Assembly: GCF_947504145.1 (NCBI RefSeq)
Contig: NZ_CANNGQ010000001.1
Location: 1,300,737-1,364,736, forward strand
DNA from: an uncultured Microbulbifer sp.
Lineage (GTDB): Bacteria; Pseudomonadota; Gammaproteobacteria; Pseudomonadales; Cellvibrionaceae
Direction of reading: 5' to 3'
DNA length: 64,000 nt
In this document: piece after piece, positions 20,182 through 29,150 of the stretch
Position numbering within the stretch: the stretch's first letter is position 1
Layout: each line of letters begins with the position of its first letter
Position numbers and translations under genes: made by a program
Notes under the pieces: generated by a model
Seen by the model: the letters and a program-made list of their open reading frames with translations, nothing else
Database searches by the model: none
Told to the model about the DNA's origin: nothing

Positions 20182-21864
20182 TCAGGTATTCATCAGCTCA
20201 AAGGCCCGCTCCAGTAGCGCGCGAAAACCGTTACTGCGGGACTCGCTCAATTGCTGTGCCAACCCAAGCGCATCAAAAGTCTCCTCTACTTGCTGCTTTG
20301 ATACACCCGTGTCCGGCTTTCCGTCCAGCATGGTAAGCAGTAGTGCCCCCAGCCCTTTTACAATCCGGCTATCGCTGTCGATGGCAAACCGGTGCACACC
20401 CTGCTCTCTCCGGTGCACCAGCCAGGCACTGGACTCACAGCCCCGCACCAGGTTCCCGGGAGTGCGGACACCCTCTTTACGGGAAATAACTTTTGCCCAC
20501 CCCATCAGGATTCGGTAGCGGTCCTGCCAAGTTTGGGTATTGCGCAGGGTTTCGAGATCCAGCGCCGAGAGATCATCCGCTACCCAGTCTTTCCTCACCG
20601 TGTCATTTTCTGAAGAAACTTCAGAAGGCGCGGGCGCGCTGCATGCATTTTCTGCATTCAGTTGCGCAACAAACTTTTCCACCTCAACAACAAAGCGCTC
20701 CACATCCTCCGTCGTATTGTAGGCCGCCACAGAGGCGCGCAAGGTGGCAACATGCCCGGCGGCCCGCAGCAGTGGCTGGGCACAATGGTGCCCCACACGC
20801 ACTGCAATGTCCTTCCCATCCAGCCACTGTGCAAGGTCAATGGCCGCGCATCGGGGATGGACGAAAGTGGCAATTCCAAGGTTGTTGTTGCCAGCACTCA
20901 GCAGACGAAGCTCCGGAATCTGCTCAAGCCGATGATGCAGCGCCTGCAGTAGTGACTGCTCGTGCCGGGCCATAGCCAATCGATCCTGCCGACCGAGAAA
21001 TTCGATACAGGCACCCAGGCCCGCAATAGCCGCCAGTGACGATGTGCCCGCCTCAAATCGGTGTGGGAGCGCGGCGAATTCGCTAGCCAGCAGGTCGACA
21101 CTGGCGATCATCTCGCCACCTCCCTGCCAGGGTGGCATTTCCCCCAGTAATTCTTCGCGCCCGTAAACCAGACCAATGCCGGTGGGCCCATAAAACTTGT
21201 GCGCGGAACATACAAAAAAATCGCAGCCGATATCCTGTATATCCAACAGATCGTGCGCGGCGAGTTGCGCACCGTCCAGCACCCACCATAGATCCCGCCC
21301 CGACAGCGCCTGCCGCAATGCCTTCAGATCGGTGCGAAACCCCAGGGCATTGGAGCCAGCAGTAACGGAAACAATCCTGGTGCGCTCCGAAAGCACTTCA
21401 CCAATGCGCTCAAACTGTGGAATACCGCCGACATCGGGCACGAAACGCAGTTGCACACCGCGACTGTCCGCCATCATCTGCCAGGGCACCAGATTCGCAT
21501 GGTGCTCGGCGGTGGACAGCACCACTTCATCCCCGGCACTCAGGCAACTGCACAGGCTGTTCGCCAGCAGGTTCAACCCTTCCGTCGCGCCGCGGGTAAA
21601 AATGATTTCTCTGGGGGACGCAGCACCGAGAAAGCCAGCCGCATCCCGCCGCACCTTCTCCATCATCTCCGTCGCGCGCCGCGCCAGGCGATGACTGGAG
21701 CGGTGGGTATTGGCATTGGCGTGCAGGTAAAAATCGGTGATCGCCTCGATTACACAGGCGGGCTTTTGCGTGGTGGCCGCGTTATCCAGGTACACCAAGT
21801 CGCGGTTTTCGCGCTGTGCGAAGAGCGGGAAATCCTGCTTGAATTGCTCGGCAGAAAAGCTCAT
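20182..21864 (-). CDS. csdA: Cysteine desulfurase fused to SufE/CsdE sulfur acceptor
   Basis: 560 residues carrying two proteins in one chain. Residues 1-405 form a SufS/CsdA-type PLP cysteine desulfurase: the PLP lysine is Lys223 in SAHKFYGPTGIG and the persulfide cysteine is Cys361 in VGHHCAQPLL. An Ala/Ser/Glu linker (about 403-428) leads to a SufE/CsdE domain (about 430-560) whose acceptor cysteine is Cys476 in LVRGCESSAWL. The usual SufE helix start (RNTQTWQDRYRILMGWAK) is intact, so this is a genuine fusion of both active units. It overlaps the upstream TatD-type gene by 4 bases (ATGA) and abuts tcdA. Confidence 0.93.
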   Translation of the reverse strand: MSFSAEQFKQDFPLFAQRENRDLVYLDNAATTQKPACVIEAITDFYLHANANTHRSSHRLARRATEMMEKVRRDAAGFLGAASPREIIFTRGATEGLNLLANSLCSCLSAGDEVVLSTAEHHANLVPWQMMADSRGVQLRFVPDVGGIPQFERIGEVLSERTRIVSVTAGSNALGFRTDLKALRQALSGRDLWWVLDGAQLAAHDLLDIQDIGCDFFVCSAHKFYGPTGIGLVYGREELLGEMPPWQGGGEMIASVDLLASEFAALPHRFEAGTSSLAAIAGLGACIEFLGRQDRLAMARHEQSLLQALHHRLEQIPELRLLSAGNNNLGIATFVHPRCAAIDLAQWLDGKDIAVRVGHHCAQPLLRAAGHVATLRASVAAYNTTEDVERFVVEVEKFVAQLNAENACSAPAPSEVSSENDTVRKDWVADDLSALDLETLRNTQTWQDRYRILMGWAKVISRKEGVRTPGNLVRGCESSAWLVHRREQGVHRFAIDSDSRIVKGLGALLLTMLDGKPDTGVSKQQVEETFDALGLAQQLSESRSNGFRALLERAFELMNT

Positions 21865-22649
21865 ATCGTGAACAGAGCCCGCGCATTTTTTTCGGTTTGG
21901 GTGATCACAGTTTCCATGGAAACTCCTCTAAGTTCCGCCAGGGTTTTTGCCACTGCTGGCAAATATTCCGGGCTATTGCGCTCACCCTGGCGCCCGGCGT
22001 GCGGCATATCCGGCGCATCAGATTCCAGCAGCAGATGCTCCAGTGGAACCGCCGCCAGGGTATCGCGCGTTTTCGCGGCGCGCTCGTACGTAATGGTGCC
22101 GCCCACCCCCAGGCGAAACCCCAGTTCAATGTAAGTCTCGGCAATTTGCCGGCTGCCGGCGAAGGCATGAATCACACCGCCGCACTGCGGGCGGGTATTC
22201 TTCAGTATGCGGATCACCTCATTGTGCGCACGGACAGCGTGGACAATCACCGGTAGCGACACCCGGTTGGCCGCATCCAGCTGCGCCTCGAATACCGGTA
22301 TCTGCTGCGCAAGCGACGTATCGATCTGCCCATCCAGGCCGCACTCTCCCACCGCCACGCAGCGCCCACCATTTTCCCTGCGCTCATGCTCAACCCGCTC
22401 CACTACCGCACGGGCGACCTGAGTCGGGGCAATCGCCAGCTCTTTGACCCACCAGGGGTGGATACCCACGGCGCCATACCAACCGGGCTGACTGTTGACC
22501 AGGGCAAACAGGTGACGCCATTGAGGAATACTCACACCGGGAATCACCATCGCTTCAACGCCCTCAGCAATACTCCGTGCCCAGACGTCAGCGCGGTCCG
22601 GTGCAAACGCGTCAAAGTCGAAGTGGCAGTGGCTGTCGACCAGCGGCAT
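21861..22649 (-). CDS. TatD-family metal-dependent hydrolase (YjjV-like)
   Basis: 262 residues. Binuclear-metal amidohydrolase superfamily; relatives act as 3'-5' nucleases or on unknown substrates. Metal ligands are visible in VDSHCHFD (residues 4-11), VGECGLD, VIVHAVRAHNE, GVIHAFAGS and LLESDAPDM. The ATG at 22649 was preferred over GTG at 22658 because AGGTGA lies at good spacing ahead of it. The stop overlaps the csdA-csdE start, so the two genes are probably one operon. Confidence 0.9.
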   Translation of the reverse strand: MPLVDSHCHFDFDAFAPDRADVWARSIAEGVEAMVIPGVSIPQWRHLFALVNSQPGWYGAVGIHPWWVKELAIAPTQVARAVVERVEHERRENGGRCVAVGECGLDGQIDTSLAQQIPVFEAQLDAANRVSLPVIVHAVRAHNEVIRILKNTRPQCGGVIHAFAGSRQIAETYIELGFRLGVGGTITYERAAKTRDTLAAVPLEHLLLESDAPDMPHAGRQGERNSPEYLPAVAKTLAELRGVSMETVITQTEKNARALFTI

Positions 22650-22901
22650 CGCGATCACCTGTGTGGCGGGTTCACCAGTACGAAAGAAAATGCCCCGAGA
22701 ACACGGGACAGGCGTATCGGTGGCATTGTAGGGTCTGCGCGGTACAAATTCGACTACGAGAGAAAGAGAGGAAAGCAGAAGGGGAAAAGGAGCGAGGAAA
22801 AGACAAGCGCGGCAGCGAGCTCTGATAAGCGGCTCCCCACCGCGGGTTGCGCTGACAAGCCTTAGTGAAGAGCCTCAATGTGAACTGATATTCAGAGGTA
22901 C

Positions 22902-23765
22902 CTAGTGGTTACCTTCCTGTGCAAGCTTTCGCCCTGCCTCCAGTTCCACCTGGAAGTTTTTCACCATCTGCCGCAGGAACAGGCGCGGAGCCAGTTTGTA
23001 CAGATAGGCCCCCAGCAATGATTTATCCCGCGGGAACAGGCGCTCCTTGCCCGCCGCTTCCGCCGCCACAATTTTTTCTGCCATCCAGTCTGCACTGCGT
23101 ATCGGCCCGATAGTGCTCTGTGCGTGCTGCGCGCGTCCGCCGTCACCAGACAGCGCATTGGCATCGATGTTGGTAGCGACAAAACTGGGGTATACCATCA
23201 GCACGCGGACACCCTCTTCGCGCACCTCTTCACGAAACGTCTCGAAATACTGATGCAGCGCGCTTTTCGCGGCACAGTAACCAGCACGTCCCAGCACCGG
23301 CATCCAGCCAGCCATGGAGCTGATATTAATCACGCATCCGCCCGCTGAACGCAACGGTGCCAACAAGCCCTGTGCAAGCTCTACCGGTGCGTGATAGTCG
23401 ACCGCCATCACTCGACGGATAACGGTATTGGACGTCTGGCATGCCAGGCTGCGATGGGTAATGCCCGCATTGTTAACCAGCAAATCAATGGCCGGATACT
23501 GTGCACGCACGCGTGTGCACAACTCCTCGACCGAGCGCTCACAAGACAGGTCCGCCGCAAACATGTCCGCATCGATGTCCTGCGCCTCCAATTCTCGGCA
23601 TTTCGCAGCCAGGGCGCCCTCGTTGACATCCACCAGTGCAAATCGCACCGGCCCCCCATGTGCATGTGCCTTCACAAGCGCCTGTACCAGCGCCCAACCC
23701 AGGCCACCAGCGGCACCGGTCACCACGAAATTTTTTACACGCTGTTGATCTGCTAACACGGTCAT
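22902..23765 (-). CDS. Short-chain dehydrogenase/reductase (classical SDR)
   Basis: 287 residues. NAD(P)-binding motif VTGAAGGLGWALVQ near residue 15, NNAG at about 92, catalytic Ser in INISSMAGW and Tyr/Lys in GYCAAKSALH. The C-terminal extension (LYKLAPRLFLRQMVKNF) is longer than in minimal SDRs. Its start overlaps the stop of the preceding epimerase-type gene by 4 bases, making it the last gene of a four-gene set with the FMO and BASS genes. The substrate is unknown. Confidence 0.88.
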   Translation of the reverse strand: MTVLADQQRVKNFVVTGAAGGLGWALVQALVKAHAHGGPVRFALVDVNEGALAAKCRELEAQDIDADMFAADLSCERSVEELCTRVRAQYPAIDLLVNNAGITHRSLACQTSNTVIRRVMAVDYHAPVELAQGLLAPLRSAGGCVINISSMAGWMPVLGRAGYCAAKSALHQYFETFREEVREEGVRVLMVYPSFVATNIDANALSGDGGRAQHAQSTIGPIRSADWMAEKIVAAEAAGKERLFPRDKSLLGAYLYKLAPRLFLRQMVKNFQVELEAGRKLAQEGNH

Positions 23766-24763
23766 ACCGGCTGCCCTTCCGCGGCTTCTGTAGCGGTATC
23801 GGAAAAATGCACCCGCGCGGCGTCGGCACTGACCGGAACGCCCAGCGCTTCGCTAGCGAAATAAGCAAAGGCCTCGGCGGAGGTTTTTCTGGGCCGGTAG
23901 CCCAATGCGTTTTTCAGGCGGGTATTCAACAATACCGGACGGTACTGCAGAAACATCACCTGAGCCGGCTGCACCTTGCCCAGCCGCAAGTGAAAAAGGA
24001 CTCCCAATATGGCTTTCAACAACCACACCGGCGGGCGCCGTAGCGGCTTGCCCAGCAGTCGCGCGATTTCTTCCGGCGTGAGCGCGCCGTCGCCGGCCAG
24101 GTTGTAAACACCGCTGGCGCTGCGGCTGACGCCGTACTCGATCGCACCGATGACATCTTCATCCCAGATAAACACAAACGGCGAGTTGTGCCCGCCCGGA
24201 TCGAGAATGCTACCGCCGGCGAACAGGTCGCTGATTTTGCTGTTGGTGGTGGCGCCCACAATGGAACAGGGGCGAAATATCAGTTGTTTGAGTTGCGGGT
24301 GCTTCTGGCGATAGTCCGCCAGCATTTCTTCTACCAGACGCTTGTGATCGGAATAGGCAAACTCCGGATTGCCGCGCAGAGGATCGCTTTCCTGCAGCCA
24401 GGCCGGATTATCGGCGTGGTAACCATACGCAGCGCCGCTGCTGGTCAGAGTCAGGTGCTCCACACCGGCGGTTATACAAGCATCCAGGACATTGCGCGTG
24501 CCTTCCACATCGATCCGGTATTCCCGCTCGCGATCGCGCCCGGGGGACACCACCGATGCCAGATGCACCACATGGGTGATCCTCTCAGCGCGCATCAGTT
24601 CAGGGAGCGCACCGTCACAGATGTCCATGACAAACAGGGGAAAGGGGGTCTCCCGGTGCTGGATGTCTACCCCCACAACCGACATCTCTTTGCTCAGCAA
24701 TGTGCCAAGCTGGCCGCCCACATAGCCGGCCGCGCCGGTAATCAAGACCCTTCGTTCACTCAT
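23762..24763 (-). CDS. NAD-dependent epimerase/dehydratase-family (extended SDR) protein
   Basis: 333 residues. Rossmann motif LITGAAGYVGGQLG at residues 7-20, HLASVVSPG, and catalytic YSDHK (Tyr/Lys) near 147. A C-terminal substrate domain includes GKPLRRPPVWLLKAIL. It resembles sugar epimerases and 3-beta-hydroxysteroid-dehydrogenase-like extended SDRs; the substrate cannot be read from sequence. It overlaps the next SDR by 4 bases and follows the BASS gene after 57 bases. Confidence 0.87.
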   Translation of the reverse strand: MSERRVLITGAAGYVGGQLGTLLSKEMSVVGVDIQHRETPFPLFVMDICDGALPELMRAERITHVVHLASVVSPGRDREREYRIDVEGTRNVLDACITAGVEHLTLTSSGAAYGYHADNPAWLQESDPLRGNPEFAYSDHKRLVEEMLADYRQKHPQLKQLIFRPCSIVGATTNSKISDLFAGGSILDPGGHNSPFVFIWDEDVIGAIEYGVSRSASGVYNLAGDGALTPEEIARLLGKPLRRPPVWLLKAILGVLFHLRLGKVQPAQVMFLQYRPVLLNTRLKNALGYRPRKTSAEAFAYFASEALGVPVSADAARVHFSDTATEAAEGQPV

Positions 24764-24820
24764 TTCGGTACAACTCTTATTGTTCTACGTCTTATTGTTT
24801 TTTACAGCGTTCGAATTGCG

Positions 24821-25780
24821 CTAGTTCGCACAATCGACAGCATCCCCATGCGCCGCCCGCCCCGACCGGCGCTGCGCAAAGTTCCAGTACCCCGCCAGGC
24901 TCAGCCCGGAAACAAGATGCCAGACACCCCAGAAGCCGGCGATCACCAGCATTTCCCCCGCCTGAGGGTAGAAGGTGAACAGGATGGCGAGAGCCAGTCC
25001 CGAGTTCTGTATACCCACCTCCATGGTGACCGCACGCCGGTCTCCCCGGGGCAAGCGCGCCGCACGGCTCGACAGGTCACCAATCAGAAATGCAAGCGCA
25101 TTGTGTGCAACCACCAGCACCATGACCGACCCTGCAACTTGCAACGCAGTCTGCCAGTGCTTGCTGAACGAGATGACCACAAACAGCAGGAACACCAGCA
25201 GCGATGCGGTACGGAAATAGCGCTCACTGCGCTCGGCGAAACGCGGGAAATGCGCACCGACAATCATCCCCAGCACCATCGGCACGGCCAGTACCAGCAC
25301 CACCATCATCACCATGTTTTCCGCCGGCAAGGCAATCGCCTGCAGGGCTTCACGGGTATTGGGGTTGAGGCTACCGTAGAGAGCGAAATTGAATGGTGTC
25401 ATGACCACCGCCGCGAGACTCGACACGGCAGTCATACTGACCGAGGTGGCCACATTGGCACGCCCGATCCAGGTCATCACGTTAGAGAAGGTACCGCCAG
25501 GACAGCAGGACACCAGAATCATGCCCAGCGCCAGACCCGGGCTGATATCCAGCGCCCAGGTGCCAAAGCAGGTGATCGCCGGGAGAAGCAGGAACTGCGC
25601 CACCAGGCCGGTGGCCGGTGCAACAGGACGACTGAGAACGCGGCGGAAGTCCGCGGTGCGCAGGCCCAGGGACACACCAAACATCATAAACGCCAGCACC
25701 GCGTTCAGGGCGACCAACGCTACGGGCGACATCTGGAAGGTGTCGATAGACGCAGTGACTACAGGGTTCAATTGACTCAT
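24821..25780 (-). CDS. Bile acid:sodium symporter (BASS) family transporter
   Basis: 319 residues, with about nine to ten hydrophobic segments, an inner-membrane secondary transporter. Family motifs include SCCPGGTFSNVMTW (about 95-108) and MEVGIQNSGLALAI (about 248-261), the two crossover regions that bind sodium. Known substrates of the family range from bile acids to pantothenate and other organic anions, so the substrate is open. It starts 12 bases after the FMO stop, placing it inside the redox cluster. Confidence 0.88.
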   Translation of the reverse strand: MSQLNPVVTASIDTFQMSPVALVALNAVLAFMMFGVSLGLRTADFRRVLSRPVAPATGLVAQFLLLPAITCFGTWALDISPGLALGMILVSCCPGGTFSNVMTWIGRANVATSVSMTAVSSLAAVVMTPFNFALYGSLNPNTREALQAIALPAENMVMMVVLVLAVPMVLGMIVGAHFPRFAERSERYFRTASLLVFLLFVVISFSKHWQTALQVAGSVMVLVVAHNALAFLIGDLSSRAARLPRGDRRAVTMEVGIQNSGLALAILFTFYPQAGEMLVIAGFWGVWHLVSGLSLAGYWNFAQRRSGRAAHGDAVDCAN

Positions 25781-25792
25781 GACCTGGCGACC

Positions 25793-27139
25793 TCAGCGGG
25801 TCGCCGCGGCCGGATTGGCTGAAAAGTGTCCAGTATCCGCAACCGGGAGGTCTTTGAGCAAGTGTTTGGTGTGACCAGCCAGTGCCTTCAGGTAGGTATC
25901 CTTGTGCACGTAGTACGCCATGCGCTCAAGCTTCAGGTAGTTCATTCCACCATCGGCGCGGTTGCCGGCTTCAGCCAGCTTGGTCTTTTTCAGTTTGCGC
26001 GCAGATTCGGCTCCAGCAGCCAGCTGCCTGATGTATAGCGCCACCATCTCCGCCTGTTTGTTGCGCCCCTCCCAACCCAGGCCGGCCGCTTCCACCATCC
26101 CCATCAGGAACAAATTGTCGTACTCGGGATGAAACACATTCAGGTACAACCGAGGCGCAAATTCTTCCCAGTTCAGGTGTTCGCGTTCGATAAACGGGTA
26201 GTGCAACTTGTAGCCAGTGGCCATCAGGATCATGTCGTACTCGCCGCAGGAACCGTCAGTGAAGGTCACCTTGTGCCCGCTCACTTCGGCAATATCCTTG
26301 CGCGCCTTGATATCCCCGTGACCGATATGATGGAGGATCAGGGAATTGATCACCGGATGAGATTCGAACATCTTGTAGTCCGGCTTGGGCAGGCCGTACT
26401 GCTCCGGTGTGCCCAACATAAATTTCGACAGCGCCGCACTGATTCGCTGCTGGATAAACCGCGGCAGCTTGACCCGCCCACCAACGGCATCCGTGGCCTT
26501 GCCACCGATAAATTTGGGCAGGAAGTAGTAGCCCCGGCGCAGGCTGATATCCACGCTTTTTGCGCGGTGTGCCGCGTCCACCGCAATATCCGCCCCACTG
26601 TTGCCACAACCGACCAATAGCACGCGCTTGCCTTCGAAGGTGGCCGGGTCCCTGTATTCGGAGGAGTGCAGCAACTCGCCGGCAAAGTCTCCAGGCAGAG
26701 AAGGCATATTCGGATGATGCAGTGTTCCGTTGGCAATCAACAGCCCACCGAATACACGGGTCTGCTCTTCGCCGTTTTGGCGGGTGGTAATCCGCCAGTC
26801 GTCCCCTACCCGCTCGCAGCTGACCACTTCGGTCTCAAACTCGTAGTGACGATAAAGGTCGAATTCTTTGGCATAGGCACGAAAATAATCGCGCAACTCG
26901 CTATGATGCGGAAAGAGTGCTACATCGTCACCCATGGGAAACTCGGCGAACTCGGTCATCTTTTTCGACGAGATCAGGTGCGCAGACTCGTACATGGTAC
27001 TGGTGCTGCTGTCGATATCCCACAGGCCGCCCACATCGCTGTGAATCTCAAAGCCCACACAGGGAATATTGTGCTTGGCCAGGTTGCGTACACTGCACAG
27101 TCCCATGGGACCGGCGCCGATGACTGCGAAAGGCTTCAT
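25793..27139 (-). CDS. Flavin-containing monooxygenase (class B)
   Basis: 448 residues. FAD motif VIGAGPMGLCSVRN at residues 5-18, then VGGLWD. The FMO fingerprint F-x-G-x-x-x-H-x-x-x-Y-R appears as FAGELLHSSEYR. The NADPH motif is LLVGCGNSGADIA, and the ATGY motif is ILMATGYKLHYPF. The start at ATG 27139 follows GGGAGAAG by 7 bases; the upstream 14 codons were rejected. As the first gene of the cluster it would oxygenate a soft nucleophile or ketone. The substrate is unknown. Confidence 0.9.
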   Translation of the reverse strand: MKPFAVIGAGPMGLCSVRNLAKHNIPCVGFEIHSDVGGLWDIDSSTSTMYESAHLISSKKMTEFAEFPMGDDVALFPHHSELRDYFRAYAKEFDLYRHYEFETEVVSCERVGDDWRITTRQNGEEQTRVFGGLLIANGTLHHPNMPSLPGDFAGELLHSSEYRDPATFEGKRVLLVGCGNSGADIAVDAAHRAKSVDISLRRGYYFLPKFIGGKATDAVGGRVKLPRFIQQRISAALSKFMLGTPEQYGLPKPDYKMFESHPVINSLILHHIGHGDIKARKDIAEVSGHKVTFTDGSCGEYDMILMATGYKLHYPFIEREHLNWEEFAPRLYLNVFHPEYDNLFLMGMVEAAGLGWEGRNKQAEMVALYIRQLAAGAESARKLKKTKLAEAGNRADGGMNYLKLERMAYYVHKDTYLKALAGHTKHLLKDLPVADTGHFSANPAAATR

Positions 27140-27304
27140 TATTCTTCTCCCGGGTCTTGTCCCGTTGACACGACCGTTCACGCGACATTTTTCTAATCAG
27201 GTGGCTGGCAAGCTGCCAAATTCCGTTGCCAATCAATATAACGTGACATCAGGAGGTGCCGTCGTCATAATCGGGCAGTCTCTGGTTAATTTCGGACAGG
27301 CGTT

Positions 27305-28300
27305 TTGAATACAACAGATAGCAGAAGCGTAACTTTAAGCTACACACGCGCAGTTATAAGCGCTCTGGACAGGCTGCAGCTGAAGCTCCCCGCTGAAGCT
27401 CAGGCTCTCCTGACCGCCATTGACGAGGAAGAGCGAGTCCCGATGCAGGTCCAGGAGGAGATCTGGCTGGCCGTGGAAGCGGCTCACCCGGACCCGCTGC
27501 TGGGTATTCGCCTCGGCCAGGCGATGCAGGGCAGCCAGATGGGGCTAGTGGGCTACCTGCTGATGACCCAGAAGAATCTGGGCGCGGCGCTCGACCAGCT
27601 GCTGATCTATCACCCGCTGCTGGGAGAAGGTGGCCAGTTTGAAATGCGTCGCGGCAGCTTTTACGTGGACTTCTGCTACCGCCCGAATTATCTGCGCTGC
27701 GCGCGCCTGCGGGTGGAAACCGTACTGTCCATCTGCCTGGCGCAGGCCCGCGCCATGACCGGGCGCGAGTTCCAGCCCCAGAGCGTGCAGTTCGCCTACC
27801 CCACACCGTCACTGGCCGTGCAACAACAGTACCAGCAGTTGCTGCAAGCGCCCGTGCAATTCAATGCGGAATCTTCCGGTATCCGGCTGCGACCGCAGGA
27901 TCTCGAGATTCCACTGGTGGCCGCCGACCGCCAGGTCATGGCACGCCTGAAACCGGAAGCAGACGCGCTCCTCAAGGCCCTCACCAGCAAGAGCCTGCAA
28001 CTCCGCGTTGCCCACCTACTGCAACAGGAACCGCAGCTCAGCCGCGAACAGGTGGCCGCACGGCTGTGTATCAGCCCACGGCACCTGGGGCGCAAACTGT
28101 TGGAAGAGGAAGCGAGTTTTCGTGCCATTCAGGATGAGGTGCGCAGCCACTATGCGTGTCAGTGGCTGCGGGAAGGCGAAAAAACCAATGTAGATATTGC
28201 CGCAGCACTGGGCTACTGCGATGAGAGCGCCTTCGGTAAGGCATTCAGGCGCTGGACCGGCCTCTCCCCGAAAGCGTTTAAAGCCGAGAGTAAAGAATAA
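27305..28300 (+). CDS. AraC-family regulator with arabinose-binding-like N-terminal domain
   Basis: 331 residues. An N-terminal ligand/dimerisation domain of the PF12625 type (about 20-205) precedes a C-terminal AraC helix-turn-helix (about 235-328; SREQVAARLCISPRHLGRKL, VDIAAALGYCDESAFGKAFRRW). The start appears to be TTG at 27305 with ACAGG upstream; no better ATG exists before the conserved region. It is divergent from the FMO gene across 165 bases, which hold TGGCA-AGC-TGCCA (27206-27218), so it is the likely cluster regulator. Confidence 0.85.
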   Translation: MNTTDSRSVTLSYTRAVISALDRLQLKLPAEAQALLTAIDEEERVPMQVQEEIWLAVEAAHPDPLLGIRLGQAMQGSQMGLVGYLLMTQKNLGAALDQLLIYHPLLGEGGQFEMRRGSFYVDFCYRPNYLRCARLRVETVLSICLAQARAMTGREFQPQSVQFAYPTPSLAVQQQYQQLLQAPVQFNAESSGIRLRPQDLEIPLVAADRQVMARLKPEADALLKALTSKSLQLRVAHLLQQEPQLSREQVAARLCISPRHLGRKLLEEEASFRAIQDEVRSHYACQWLREGEKTNVDIAAALGYCDESAFGKAFRRWTGLSPKAFKAESKE

Positions 28301-28373
28301 CGCCGCAGCACCGGCAAAATCCGCGCCGCGACGTCAACTGGTGCCATGACAACCATCAAGCACCCTTCGCGCG

Positions 28374-28907
28374 TTAGCGCGCCGCTGTTGCCTGCTGCGC
28401 CGCGCGCGCCTGGGTCAGCGCTGCCAGATCTTGCAGCCACACAATATCGGTCGTCGCAACTTGCTGGCCGGTGTATTCGCCGAGCGCCATACGCACCTGA
28501 TCCACAGTGACGCTGCCGGAGTTGTCAGCGCCACTCAGCGCTTCCAACGGCAGCTCAACCCAGGCCTGGCCATTCTGATCGATTACCGGCTTTCCACTTT
28601 TCAGCAAACTAGCCAGCTTGTCGTCCGACTCAGCCTGATCCGCCGCGCTGATATGGCGATCGATTGCGGAAGAGCCACCGGACGGCAGATAGATGGTGCC
28701 ATTGGTAAAGTCCACAGCAAACGCCACTACGCCCGGCAGGATACCAAACAGCAGGCCCGCCCCATTCAGGATAACCACCACCGGATCAACCCGCCCCCCG
28801 GTCTGCCCTTTGCGCTCGGGATACAGAAAGTACCCGCAAGCCGTCAGGTTAAGCATTAGGGTCAACAGACAGGTTGCGGCCACGCCGCGCTTGATGGATT
28901 TGTTCAT
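28374..28907 (-). CDS. Conserved lipoprotein of unknown function
   Basis: 177 residues. The start MNKSIKRG at 28907 opens a signal peptide ending in the lipobox LTAC, which predicts attachment to the outer membrane. The next part (YPERKGQTGGRVDPVVVILNGAGLLFGILPG) contains a hydrophobic stretch, followed by a soluble region with two repeated-looking helices and an Ala-rich C-terminus. No named family recognised with certainty. Confidence 0.7.
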   Translation of the reverse strand: MNKSIKRGVAATCLLTLMLNLTACGYFLYPERKGQTGGRVDPVVVILNGAGLLFGILPGVVAFAVDFTNGTIYLPSGGSSAIDRHISAADQAESDDKLASLLKSGKPVIDQNGQAWVELPLEALSGADNSGSVTVDQVRMALGEYTGQQVATTDIVWLQDLAALTQARAAQQATAAR

Positions 28908-29150
28908 TGGATTGATTCCTTGTTGGAACAGTTCGGCAATAATACAGGGCCGAAGAATACCTATTTGCCGGCTGCGCCGAAAGTGGCGCCAATTATATCT
29001 TTGTGGACCAGGTCTCAGGCACACCAATACTTCGTCGGTATTCTGGGCACAGCTGGTGGCAAACCCCAGCGGTGTTTGTAAGGTAACCGAAGCACCTGCC
29101 CCCTAACATTCAAATGCGCAGGCCTCTGTGGCCGCAATGGAGACATCACC

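Noticed and set aside
22750..22812. Purine-rich tract upstream of the TatD gene
   Set aside because: Striking composition but no repeat unit, palindrome or coding content that supports a function.
24188..25822. 544-codon plus frame antisense to the epimerase and BASS genes
   Set aside because: Arg/His/Gln-rich, spans two real genes, no family signature.
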